Assembly: GCA_010028615.1 (NCBI GenBank)
Contig: RHAS01000072.1
Location: forward strand, 1-5,167
Direction: 5' to 3'
Origin: Actinomycetota bacterium
Lineage (GTDB): Bacteria; Actinomycetota; Actinomycetes; Actinomycetales; Microbacteriaceae
DNA length: 5,167 nucleotides
Part shown: piece by piece, positions 1 through 4,753 of the stretch
Layout: the number at the start of each line of letters is the position of its first letter
Numbering within the stretch: position 1 is the first letter of the stretch
Made by a program: the position numbers and the translations under genes
The notes under the pieces: generated by a model
What the model saw: only the letters and a program-made list of their open reading frames with translations
What the model was told of the DNA's origin: nothing
Database searches by the model: none

Positions 1-554
1 CTTTCGTTTCTAAGTCCTGCAATGTTGTTTATCGATCCGTTTGGATTAACTTCTGAGTATCTAAAAACAATTAGACCTTCGCCCTCAAGACGCTTTAGAG
101 TTTCTTGATCTGCGATATAACCACCCTCACCGTTTTTTAGTGGAATGGTAATCTCTTGACCAACTTCAAATAGGTTTGTCCAAGCCGTCTGGTTGTTTTC
201 AACAATTAGCTTTTGATCTCTGCAAATAAAATGCTGGTGCTCATTTCTGATTAGCCCGCCAGGTAGTAGATGCGATTCAACTAATATCTGGAAACCATTG
301 CAGATTCCAAGAACCGGTAAACCACCGTTAGCGGCATCAATTATTTTTTCCATCACTGGTGCCTGCGCTGCTATCGCACCGCAGCGTAGGTAGTCGCCAA
401 AACTAAACCCACCAGGCAGTACTACTGCATCAACATCTTTCAACTTAGTGTCGGCGTGCCAGAGCGAGACCGGTTCTGCACCTGCAAGACGAACAGCGCG
501 CATCGCATCGCGATCATCTAACGTCCCTGGAAAGGTAACGACACCAATTTTCAT
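1..554 (-). CDS. purQ: Phosphoribosylformylglycinamidine synthase, glutaminase subunit PurQ (C-terminus beyond left edge)
   Basis: PurQ is the class I glutamine amidotransferase subunit of FGAM synthase. It hydrolyses glutamine and passes ammonia to PurL, with PurS bridging the complex in the cytoplasm (family knowledge). I translated 184 codons from the ATG at 554. The protein opens [20 protein letters not shown], an actinobacterial-type PurQ start. An oxyanion-strand motif [15 protein letters not shown] lies at about residues 46-60, and the nucleophile-elbow motif GICNGFQ puts the catalytic Cys at 85. HFICRD (108-113), PLKNGEG (138-144) and NPNGS (170-174) are also typical. The His-Glu pair of the catalytic triad should follow near residue 195, past the edge, so completeness cannot be judged. 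An SD-like GGAG at 565-568 supports this start. The gene follows purS after 4 bases and is almost certainly cotranscribed with it. purL would be expected next on the left. Confidence 0.97.
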   Translation of the reverse strand, partial: MKIGVVTFPGTLDDRDAMRAVRLAGAEPVSLWHADTKLKDVDAVVLPGGFSFGDYLRCGAIAAQAPVMEKIIDAANGGLPVLGICNGFQILVESHLLPGGLIRNEHQHFICRDQKLIVENNQTAWTNLFEVGQEITIPLKNGEGGYIADQETLKRLEGEGLIVFRYSEVNPNGSINNIAGLRNE

Positions 555-558
555 TAGG

Positions 559-807
559 CTAGTTCTCCACTGTGACGCTGACTACGTCCTCGATAACACC
601 GTTAGAAAGAAAATCAGCTGCAATCTGCTTGGCTTCTTCGATGTCCTGCTCGGTTGGTGTGCTCTGGTAGTGAAGTTCAATGCGCTTTCCAATGCGAACA
701 TTCGCCACCGCCTTATGCCCCTTGCGCTGCAGAGCGCTGGCGACGGCTTTACCAGCTGGATCTAAAAGGTCGGCTTTAGGCATCACTTCAACGATGATTT
801 TGGGCAA
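559..807 (-). CDS. purS: Phosphoribosylformylglycinamidine synthase subunit PurS
   Basis: PurS is the small structural subunit that holds PurQ and PurL together in the three-part FGAM synthase (family knowledge). The 82-residue product is normal for the family. It begins [20 protein letters not shown], matching the PurS pattern of a short strand, then VMPK, then a D-P-x-G-K/x-A-V helix start. It continues with a basic strand (VRIGKRIEL, about 37-45) and ends with the [13 protein letters not shown] strand. The start is a TTG at 807. It is preferred to the internal ATG at 783 because a strong GAGGAG (815-820) sits 7 bases before the TTG and the N-terminal strand is needed for the fold. The gene is first in a leftward unit with purQ. 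Its promoter should lie in 808-951, shared with the divergent DUF805 gene. Confidence 0.96.
   Translation of the reverse strand: MPKIIVEVMPKADLLDPAGKAVASALQRKGHKAVANVRIGKRIELHYQSTPTEQDIEEAKQIAADFLSNGVIEDVVSVTVEN
565..568 (-). promoter_or_regulatory. Ribosome binding site of purQ
   Basis: GGAG on the minus strand, 10 bases before the purQ ATG and lying inside the last codons of purS. This is consistent with translational coupling of purS and purQ. Confidence 0.6.
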
Positions 808-814
808 GATATTG

Positions 815-820
815 CTCCTC
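815..820 (-). promoter_or_regulatory. Ribosome binding site deciding the TTG start of purS
   Basis: GAGGAG on the minus strand, 7 bases before the TTG at 807. It is near-optimal in sequence and spacing, and it is the main reason for choosing the TTG over the downstream in-frame ATG. Confidence 0.75.
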
Positions 821-847
821 GCAGGCTTTTTGTCTGAGGGATTTACT

Positions 848-867
848 GTTCTAATTCGACTTTGAAC
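848..867 (+). promoter_or_regulatory. Imperfect 20-base palindrome in the purS/DUF805 divergent promoter region (possible operator)
   Basis: The sequence GTTCTAATTCGACTTTGAAC matches its own reverse complement at 16 of 20 positions, with outer arms GTTC/GAAC and a central TCGA. It lies between the two divergent start codons, where a transcription factor could control one or both genes. Palindromes of this quality occur about once or twice per 5 kb by chance (my estimate), so only the location makes it notable. No specific regulator can be named. Confidence 0.3.
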
Positions 868-930
868 GCTTCTAGTTTATCTGCCCAGCAAGCTATGGGC
901 TTTCAGTAGGCTGTGGCTAGAGTTAGATTA

Positions 931-936
931 GATAAT
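931..936 (+). promoter_or_regulatory. Possible -10 element of the DUF805 gene
   Basis: GATAAT matches the TATAAT consensus at 5 of 6 bases and lies 15 bases before the ATG at 952. It would start a transcript near 943, downstream of the alternative GTG at 913. No convincing -35 element is visible at the standard distance. Confidence 0.35.
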
Positions 937-951
937 AAATTTGGGGTGATC

Positions 952-1314
952 ATGTTTCAAGCAATTATTGAGTTTTATAGCAAATATGCATATTTCCAAG
1001 GCCGCACCAGTCTGAGGTTTTATCGCATAGCGGTTTCATACAACACAATTGTTGTGGTGCTGCTATTCCTGACTGGGCCAGCCATCTTTCGAGAGCAACT
1101 GTTTCGTAGCTGGGGTGATTTCACGACCTTCCTGCTACTTCCAGGTTTTTGGTTTCTCTTTCATCTCTGCCCGATTCTTGCGATTCAGGCTAGGCGAATG
1201 CATGATCTAGGCCAAAGCGGCATGATTTTTTTAGTGCCGGGCAGCGGTTTTGCCATGTTTTGGAAAAAGGGACAGGAAGTGGAAAACCAATACGGCCCTC
1301 CTCCTAGTCAGTAA
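952..1314 (+). CDS. DUF805 family small membrane protein
   Basis: The protein has 120 residues from the ATG at 952 and no known biochemical role. The family signature is clear: an N-terminal helix and FQGRTS (about 15-20), where DUF805 proteins have F-x-GR-x-S; the conserved ARRMHDLGQSG at 80-90; and a C-terminal NQYGPPP (112-118). Hydrophobic stretches at about 28-44, 57-78 and a short one at 91-103 indicate an inner-membrane protein. An in-frame GTG at 913 would add 13 polar residues. I prefer 952 because the family usually starts just before this helix, and a GGGGTG lies at 943-948 with a candidate -10 at 931-936. The gene is opposite in orientation to purS and purC. Its last 11 coding bases overlap the end of purC. 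Nothing in it points to purine metabolism. Confidence 0.88.
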   Translation: MFQAIIEFYSKYAYFQGRTSLRFYRIAVSYNTIVVVLLFLTGPAIFREQLFRSWGDFTTFLLLPGFWFLFHLCPILAIQARRMHDLGQSGMIFLVPGSGFAMFWKKGQEVENQYGPPPSQ

Positions 1315-2170
1315 CTGTTGTAAGTCGTTTTACCAGTTCCGAGTATTTAGTCCTGGTTTGCTCAACAATTTCATCTGGCAACACAGGAGGCTTTGTCCCT
1401 GAGGTTGGATCCCAGTTGGCTGCAAGCCAGTTTCTAACCTGCTGTTTATCAAAGCTGTCAGTTCGGTTACCATCCAGCCAGGCTTGCTTAGACCAGTAGC
1501 GGCTGGAGTCAGGGGTTAGCACCTCATCAGCCAGGGTAATCTCGCCACTGGCTGGGTCTATGCCGAACTCAAACTTAGTATCAGCAAGAATCAGGCCAGC
1601 ATTTTCGGCGAGCTGACTGGCTTTACTGAATATCTTTAGACTGAGATCTTTTAGTGCCTCAGCAGACTCTTTACCGATTAGCTCAACCACTTTTTCAAAC
1701 GTGATGTTCTCATCATGATCTCCAAGGGCAGCCTTGTATGCAGGGGTAAAGATTGGTTCTGGTAGTTTGTCACCTGATTTCAATCCTTTAGGTAACTTCA
1801 CACCACAGATTTCACCGCTGGCTAGGTAATCTTTGTAGCCTGACCCGGATAGATATCCTCTGACCACACACTCAATGGGAAACATCTCTAACTTCTTGCA
1901 GATCATTGCTCTGTCGCGAACTACATCAGGAACTGCGATTTCGTGACGTAGGTGGTTAGCAACATCCAATTGCTCAAACCACCACAGAGTTAATTGAGTA
2001 AGATAAGTACCCTTATTTGGGATATCTGGGGTGTGAACAGTGTCAAAAGCGCTGATACGGTCACTGGCCACTACAAGAATCAAATGGCTGAACTTTGGAT
2101 CATCTGATTCGTATAGGTCACGAACCTTACCGCTATACACGTGATGCCAGCCTGCTATTTGTCTAGTCAT
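1304..2170 (-). CDS. purC: Phosphoribosylaminoimidazole-succinocarboxamide synthase (SAICAR synthetase)
   Basis: PurC joins CAIR and aspartate with ATP to give SAICAR. The 288-residue product resembles the long form seen in actinobacteria and the yeast Ade1 domain. Visible motifs are VYSGKVRDLYE (11-21, nucleotide-binding loop), ASDRISAFD (35-43), IECVVRGYLSGSGYKDY (99-115, signature 1), GDHDENITFE (150-159), LADTKFEFG (195-203, signature 2) and LADEVLTPDSSRYW (213-226). I chose the ATG at 2170, which has GAAGG 5 bases upstream. A TTG at 2185 and an ATG at 2182 lie in frame further up but lack a good ribosome binding site. The start overlaps the end of purD by 8 bases (ATGACTAG), so the two are probably translationally coupled. 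Residue 144 is Tyr in FTPAYKAALG, where I recall Thr in relatives. The 3' end converges with the DUF805 gene. Confidence 0.97.
   Translation of the reverse strand: MTRQIAGWHHVYSGKVRDLYESDDPKFSHLILVVASDRISAFDTVHTPDIPNKGTYLTQLTLWWFEQLDVANHLRHEIAVPDVVRDRAMICKKLEMFPIECVVRGYLSGSGYKDYLASGEICGVKLPKGLKSGDKLPEPIFTPAYKAALGDHDENITFEKVVELIGKESAEALKDLSLKIFSKASQLAENAGLILADTKFEFGIDPASGEITLADEVLTPDSSRYWSKQAWLDGNRTDSFDKQQVRNWLAANWDPTSGTKPPVLPDEIVEQTRTKYSELVKRLTTVTD
1313..1338 (+). other. Weak hairpin at the DUF805/purC convergent junction
   Basis: AACTG and GTAA, separated by a TT bulge, pair with TTAC and CAGTT around the loop GTCGTT. This gives a 9-pair stem just after the DUF805 stop and inside the last codons of purC. 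No T-tract follows, so it is not a standard intrinsic terminator. It is the only candidate 3' structure for the DUF805 transcript that I found, and it may be chance. Confidence 0.2.
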
Positions 2171-3431
2171 TGTTGCCTTCATCAACTTTTGCTGCGATGT
2201 CTGTTCTGTAATGTGAACCCTCTAGCTTGATTTTAGAAATTGCAGCATAGGCATGTTTACGAGCTTTGTGAAAATTCTCATTCATTGAAATAACAGATAG
2301 CACTCTACCTCCAGTAGCAACTATTCCCGCCGGAGTTACTTTGGTTGCAGCATGGGCTATTTCTATGTGCTTGTTTTGTTCTGCTTCATCAAGGCCAGTT
2401 ATTAATCGCTCTGGTGCTGAGCTAACCGGGTAACCTTCGCTGGCTAAGACAACGGTAACTGCAACATCGGGACTGAATTCAATGTCATCAGCACTTGCTA
2501 ATTGACCGGTAGCAGATTTGTGCAGCAGCGGTGCAAGCGGGGTTAGTAATCTGCGTAAAACCACTTGTGTTTCTGGGTCTCCGAATCTTGCATTGAATTC
2601 AATAACTCGAATACCTCGTTTGGTGATGATAAGTCCGCAGTAGAGAAGGCCAATAAAAGGTATTCCTAGTCGAGACATTTCCCTGACTGTCGGCAAAGCT
2701 ACCTTGTCTGTTACTTCCTCAATGAAACCTTCTGGCAGCCAGGGAAGTGGTGAGTATGCCCCCATGCCACCAGTATTAGGCCCTTGATCATTGTCATAGG
2801 CACGTTTGAAATCTTGAGCAGGAGTTAATGGCACAACCGTTTTGCCATCAGATAAGAAAAACAGGGAAACTTCATCGCCATCTAAATACTCTTCAACCAA
2901 GATCCCCATTCCTTGGTCGAGGAAAGTCTTGGCATGGGCTAGTGCGGCAGTCTTATCAGATGTGACGATCACACCTTTACCGGCTGCTAGCCCGTCGGCT
3001 TTGACCACATAAGGTTCTCCAAATAGATCAAGAGCAGACTCAACCTCAGTAAGGTTTGAACATTCTCTTGCCATCCCCGTGGGGACATCCGCAGCGGCCA
3101 TTACTTCTTTGGCAAATGATTTAGAGCCCTCAAGTTTGGCAGCTTCTTGACTGGGCCCAAAAACTGCAATGTTTTTTGCTCTCAGCGCATCGCTCACACC
3201 AGCAACCAGCGGAGCCTCGGGCCCGATGATGACTAGGTCAATCTCATTGGTGAGTGCCCAATCTGCAACCTGGTGTGGATCATTTGGGTTTAGATTGATG
3301 CAGCTAACTTCTTGGGCGATGCCGCCATTACCTGGCGCGCAGAAGATGTGTGCTGGGTCAGATCCAGTCCTGACTAGCGCCTTGATGATGGCGTGCTCGC
3401 GAGCGCCTGAGCCGAGCACCAAGATTTGCAT
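2163..3431 (-). CDS. purD: Phosphoribosylamine-glycine ligase (GAR synthetase)
   Basis: PurD ligates glycine to 5-phosphoribosylamine with ATP, the second step of de novo purine synthesis. The 422-residue product is full length for a monofunctional enzyme, with no fused PurM or PurN domain. Domains in order: an N-terminal domain beginning MQILVLGSGAREHAI, with IIGPEAPLVAG at 68-78; the ATP-grasp region with KLEGSKSFAKEVM (99-111), VVKADGLAAGKGV (142-154) and VEEYLDGDEVS (179-189); PAQDFKRAYDNDQGPNTGGM (204-223); IEFNARFGDPETQ (277-289), including the family signature and metal-binding Glu/Asn residues; and a C-terminal domain ending GSHYRTDIA (405-413). The ATG at 3431 begins the conserved first strand, so the start is firm. 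No ribosome binding site precedes it, and a -10-like hexamer sits 6 bases upstream, suggesting a leaderless message. purC follows in the same unit. Confidence 0.98.
   Translation of the reverse strand: MQILVLGSGAREHAIIKALVRTGSDPAHIFCAPGNGGIAQEVSCINLNPNDPHQVADWALTNEIDLVIIGPEAPLVAGVSDALRAKNIAVFGPSQEAAKLEGSKSFAKEVMAAADVPTGMARECSNLTEVESALDLFGEPYVVKADGLAAGKGVIVTSDKTAALAHAKTFLDQGMGILVEEYLDGDEVSLFFLSDGKTVVPLTPAQDFKRAYDNDQGPNTGGMGAYSPLPWLPEGFIEEVTDKVALPTVREMSRLGIPFIGLLYCGLIITKRGIRVIEFNARFGDPETQVVLRRLLTPLAPLLHKSATGQLASADDIEFSPDVAVTVVLASEGYPVSSAPERLITGLDEAEQNKHIEIAHAATKVTPAGIVATGGRVLSVISMNENFHKARKHAYAAISKIKLEGSHYRTDIAAKVDEGNND
2176..2180 (-). promoter_or_regulatory. Ribosome binding site deciding the purC start
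   Basis: GAAGG on the minus strand, 5 bases before the ATG at 2170 and inside the last codons of purD. It favours this start over the upstream TTG (2185) and ATG (2182). Confidence 0.55.
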
Positions 3432-3437
3432 ACGGCA

Positions 3438-3443
3438 AGTTTA
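3438..3443 (-). promoter_or_regulatory. Putative -10 element of a leaderless purD-purC transcript
   Basis: TAAACT fits the actinobacterial -10 pattern TANNNT. It is separated from the purD ATG by exactly 6 bases (TGCCGT), which would put transcription initiation at or next to the start codon. No Shine-Dalgarno sequence is present. No convincing -35 is seen at 16-18 bases; a TTGACA on this strand at 3488-3493 is too far upstream to pair with it. Confidence 0.45.
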
Positions 3444-3478
3444 TCTTGTGTAACTTGATGCAATTTTGAAGATCTTAG

Positions 3479-3491
3479 GACAGGCTCTGTC
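3479..3491. repeat. Short inverted repeat upstream of purD
   Basis: GACAG-GCT-CTGTC is a perfect 5-base inverted repeat with a 3-base centre, about 50 bases upstream of the purD start. It overlaps a minus-strand TTGACA at 3488-3493. It could be an operator half-site pair, but repeats this short are common by chance. Confidence 0.2.
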
Positions 3492-3553
3492 AATGTCAGT
3501 GATTAGTGTTATTCTTTTACTACACACCCCCCTTGCTTGCGGGCTCGGGGCAC

Positions 3554-3586
3554 GAACCCCCTAGTTACTTAGGGGGTTCTGTTTTT
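3554..3586 (+). terminator. Strong intrinsic-terminator-like hairpin with T-tract on the plus strand
   Basis: GAACCCCCTA (3554-3563) and TAGGGGGTTC (3570-3579) form a perfect 10-pair stem with the 6-base loop GTTACT, followed at once by TGTTTTT on the plus strand. This is a textbook intrinsic terminator for rightward transcription. No plus-strand gene lies just upstream; both neighbours, the NYN gene and purD, are on the minus strand. The minus-strand reading has no T-tract after the stem. The stem covers the last codons and stop of the NYN gene. An alternative hairpin, GGGG-CACGAA-CCCC at 3547-3560, would compete with it. Confidence 0.6.
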
Positions 3587-4242
3587 AACCATTTATCTGG
3601 GCGATGGATTAACGATCCAGATACGGTAACCGGATTTGGCATTTGGCTATCTCTCAATACGGAAGGCCTAATGACTTTTACTAACTGATGCTTTGAATGG
3701 ATTAGTGACCGAGACGGACGTTGTGACGGCGAGAAGAGCCCAATTTGAACTTTCAGTTCCGAATGCAACATTTGAAGTAAGGGTTCAAAATCAGCATCTG
3801 TCGACACAAGAATATACATGTCAGCTTTGCCCTGCGCAGCATCCAAAACCATTCTTGAAGCTAAAGCCACATCCGATCCCTTTTCCTCTGCGAAGCGCAC
3901 TTTTGTAAGCATCACGCGACCGTTTTTGTCTAGTCGGATTGGCACGGCTGGGAAAAGGCGATCACGGGCAGCCATTCGCCCAAATTTGATTTTTAGGTTT
4001 GGACACTGGGCACTTAAAGCACGGATGTAAGAGTCCTGTCTATTTACGGCATCGGGGTCGGTTACCGGGGGAGTAATTCTCGAAGTGAAATAATGGACTG
4101 AAAGTATTTGGTGTGTGGGCAACAGCAGCGACGCCATCTTGGAAAGATCCAACCATTTATATTCAGGTGAATGCTCAAGTACTCGTTTGTAAAGATTTAG
4201 CCCATCTACGTAAACGATCGCAGTGGGCTTGTTCTCTTTCAC
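3565..4242 (-). CDS. NYN-domain protein (PIN-like putative ribonuclease)
   Basis: The protein has 225 residues. NYN domains are PIN-fold, metal-dependent nucleases thought to act on RNA; the role of this member is unknown. The acidic site is visible: VYVDGLNLY (10-18) with Asp13 and Asn16, EEKGSDVALASRMVLDA (119-135) with Glu120 and Asp124, and STDADFEPLL (147-156) with Asp149 and Asp151. All expected catalytic acids are therefore present. The C-terminus MPNPVTVSGSLIHRPDKW (201-218) matches the L/MP-x-P ... KP/RP-x-x-W tail seen in a widespread bacterial subgroup. No signal or membrane segment is seen. The start is a GTG at 4242 with no ribosome binding site and a -10-like CATACT 6 bases upstream, so it may be leaderless. 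It lies between purD and the divergent SCP-like gene. A link to purine synthesis is not evident, and RNA processing or a defence-type role is possible. Confidence 0.88.
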   Translation of the reverse strand: MKENKPTAIVYVDGLNLYKRVLEHSPEYKWLDLSKMASLLLPTHQILSVHYFTSRITPPVTDPDAVNRQDSYIRALSAQCPNLKIKFGRMAARDRLFPAVPIRLDKNGRVMLTKVRFAEEKGSDVALASRMVLDAAQGKADMYILVSTDADFEPLLQMLHSELKVQIGLFSPSQRPSRSLIHSKHQLVKVIRPSVLRDSQMPNPVTVSGSLIHRPDKWLKTEPPK

Positions 4243-4248
4243 TTGACC

Positions 4249-4254
4249 AGTATG
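4249..4254 (-). promoter_or_regulatory. Putative -10 element of a leaderless NYN-gene transcript
   Basis: CATACT (4 of 6 to TATAAT) is followed by 6 bases (GGTCAA) and then the GTG start. The spacing is the same as at purD and the SCP-like gene. No good Shine-Dalgarno sequence precedes the GTG. Confidence 0.35.
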
Positions 4255-4309
4255 ACTCTCGCTGCTGACTATTGAAGGGGGAGGAATATATCTGTTGAAA
4301 GTCCTTTGT

Positions 4310-4315
4310 TAGTCT
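4310..4315 (+). promoter_or_regulatory. Putative -10 element of a leaderless SCP-like-gene transcript
   Basis: TAGTCT fits TANNNT and is followed by 6 bases (TTAGTC) and the ATG at 4322. No -35 is visible at standard spacing; TTGAAA at 4295-4300 is only 9 bases upstream. A GGGGGAGG at 4277-4284 is too far from the ATG to act as its ribosome binding site. Confidence 0.4.
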
Positions 4316-4321
4316 TTAGTC

Positions 4322-4696
4322 ATGCCCCGAAGACGCATCTCCCATGAAGCAGGACTGGATGCGATTGAGAGCTATCTAGAATCTGGGGATTCAAAATCAC
4401 CTGAGTTTACTACCGCGGTCAGATACCTCCTAGAGGAATTAGCCGAGGTAGCTCCAGGTAATAGCGTCGAGGTTAGGGTTCCACCATTAGGAGCTACGCA
4501 GTGCATCGAAGGACCAAGGCACACTCGGGGGACACCCCCTAACGTGGTGGAAATCAGTCCCGAAGTTTGGTTTGAACTTGCAATAGGAAAGAAGACTTGG
4601 GCGGAGGCTTCGGCAGAGCACGAGATCAGTGCAAGTGGAGTCAGGGCAACACTCGAGGAGGTTTTACCATTACGCCTCAAAGGCATTGAAATCTGA
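4322..4696 (+). CDS. Sterol-carrier-like (SCP_3) family protein, purF-linked
   Basis: This 124-residue cytoplasmic protein belongs to the small actinobacterial family annotated as sterol carrier family or bacterial SCP orthologue, which often lies immediately before purF (for example Rv0807 before purF in Mycobacterium tuberculosis, from memory). No ligand or reaction is established. The strongest family match is the central core: SVEVRVPPLGATQCIEGPRH (about 48-67), then TRGTPPNVVEISPEVWFELA, then a helix and strand containing KTWAEA and ISASGVRATLEEVLPL. SCP-2-type folds bind hydrophobic ligands, but ligand binding here is only a fold-based guess. The ATG at 4322 is the first start after an in-frame stop at 4310 (TAG), so the N-terminus is well bounded. 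The gene is codirectional with purF after a 57-base gap, and a shared transcript is likely. Confidence 0.88.
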   Translation: MPRRRISHEAGLDAIESYLESGDSKSPEFTTAVRYLLEELAEVAPGNSVEVRVPPLGATQCIEGPRHTRGTPPNVVEISPEVWFELAIGKKTWAEASAEHEISASGVRATLEEVLPLRLKGIEI

Positions 4697-4726
4697 ATAA
4701 ACTTATTCAGTAATAAACCCTTATTA
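4693..4726. repeat. Two adjacent perfect inverted repeats before purF
   Basis: CTGAATAA-AC-TTATTCAG (4693-4710) has 8-base arms, and TAATAA-ACCC-TTATTA (4711-4726) has 6-base arms; they abut with no gap. The units are related (AATAAAC followed by TTATT in both). The inner arms can also pair across the junction, as TTATT-CAGT-AATAA at 4704-4716. The first repeat contains the stop codon of the SCP-like gene. The stems are almost all A-T and have no T-tract, so a tandem protein-binding site upstream of purF seems more likely than a terminator. Confidence 0.5.
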
Positions 4727-4743
4727 CAGCCCCCTGCAACCCT

Positions 4744-4749
4744 AAGAGG
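4744..4749 (+). promoter_or_regulatory. Ribosome binding site of purF
   Basis: AAGAGG lies 4 bases before the ATG at 4754. The spacing is short but workable. The next in-frame ATG at 4790 has no such site, so 4754 is preferred. Confidence 0.5.
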
Positions 4750-4753
4750 TTTT

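Noticed and set aside
448..765. Plus-strand open frame of 105 codons
   Set aside because: It is a shadow frame antisense to purQ and purS, with composition typical of an antisense read and no recognisable domain.
913..951. GTG at 913 as the DUF805 start
   Set aside because: It would add 13 polar residues not usual in the family. No ribosome binding site precedes it, and the best -10 candidate (931-936) lies downstream of it.
2171..2185. TTG at 2185 or ATG at 2182 as the purC start
   Set aside because: Neither has a ribosome binding site, while the ATG at 2170 has GAAGG 5 bases upstream and gives the usual N-terminus.
3438..3493. Promoter using the minus-strand TTGACA at 3488-3493 for purD
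   Set aside because: The -35 sequence is perfect, but no acceptable -10 lies 16-18 bases downstream, and the distance to TAAACT (3443-3438) is 44 bases.
3527..3579. Actinobacterial 6C small RNA, suggested by the C6 and C5 runs
   Set aside because: The 6C motif needs the C-runs in hairpin loops. Here the C6 run has no flanking complementary arms, and the C5 run is inside the terminator stem.
3520..3580. tRNA gene on the minus strand, suggested by GGGGGTTCGTGCCCC, which resembles a T-arm
   Set aside because: The loop lacks the conserved A58, the stem pairs poorly beyond three bases, and no acceptor, D or anticodon arms can be found around it.
4372..4686. Minus-strand open frame of 104 codons
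   Set aside because: It is antisense to the SCP-like gene, which has a clear family match, and it shows no motifs of its own.
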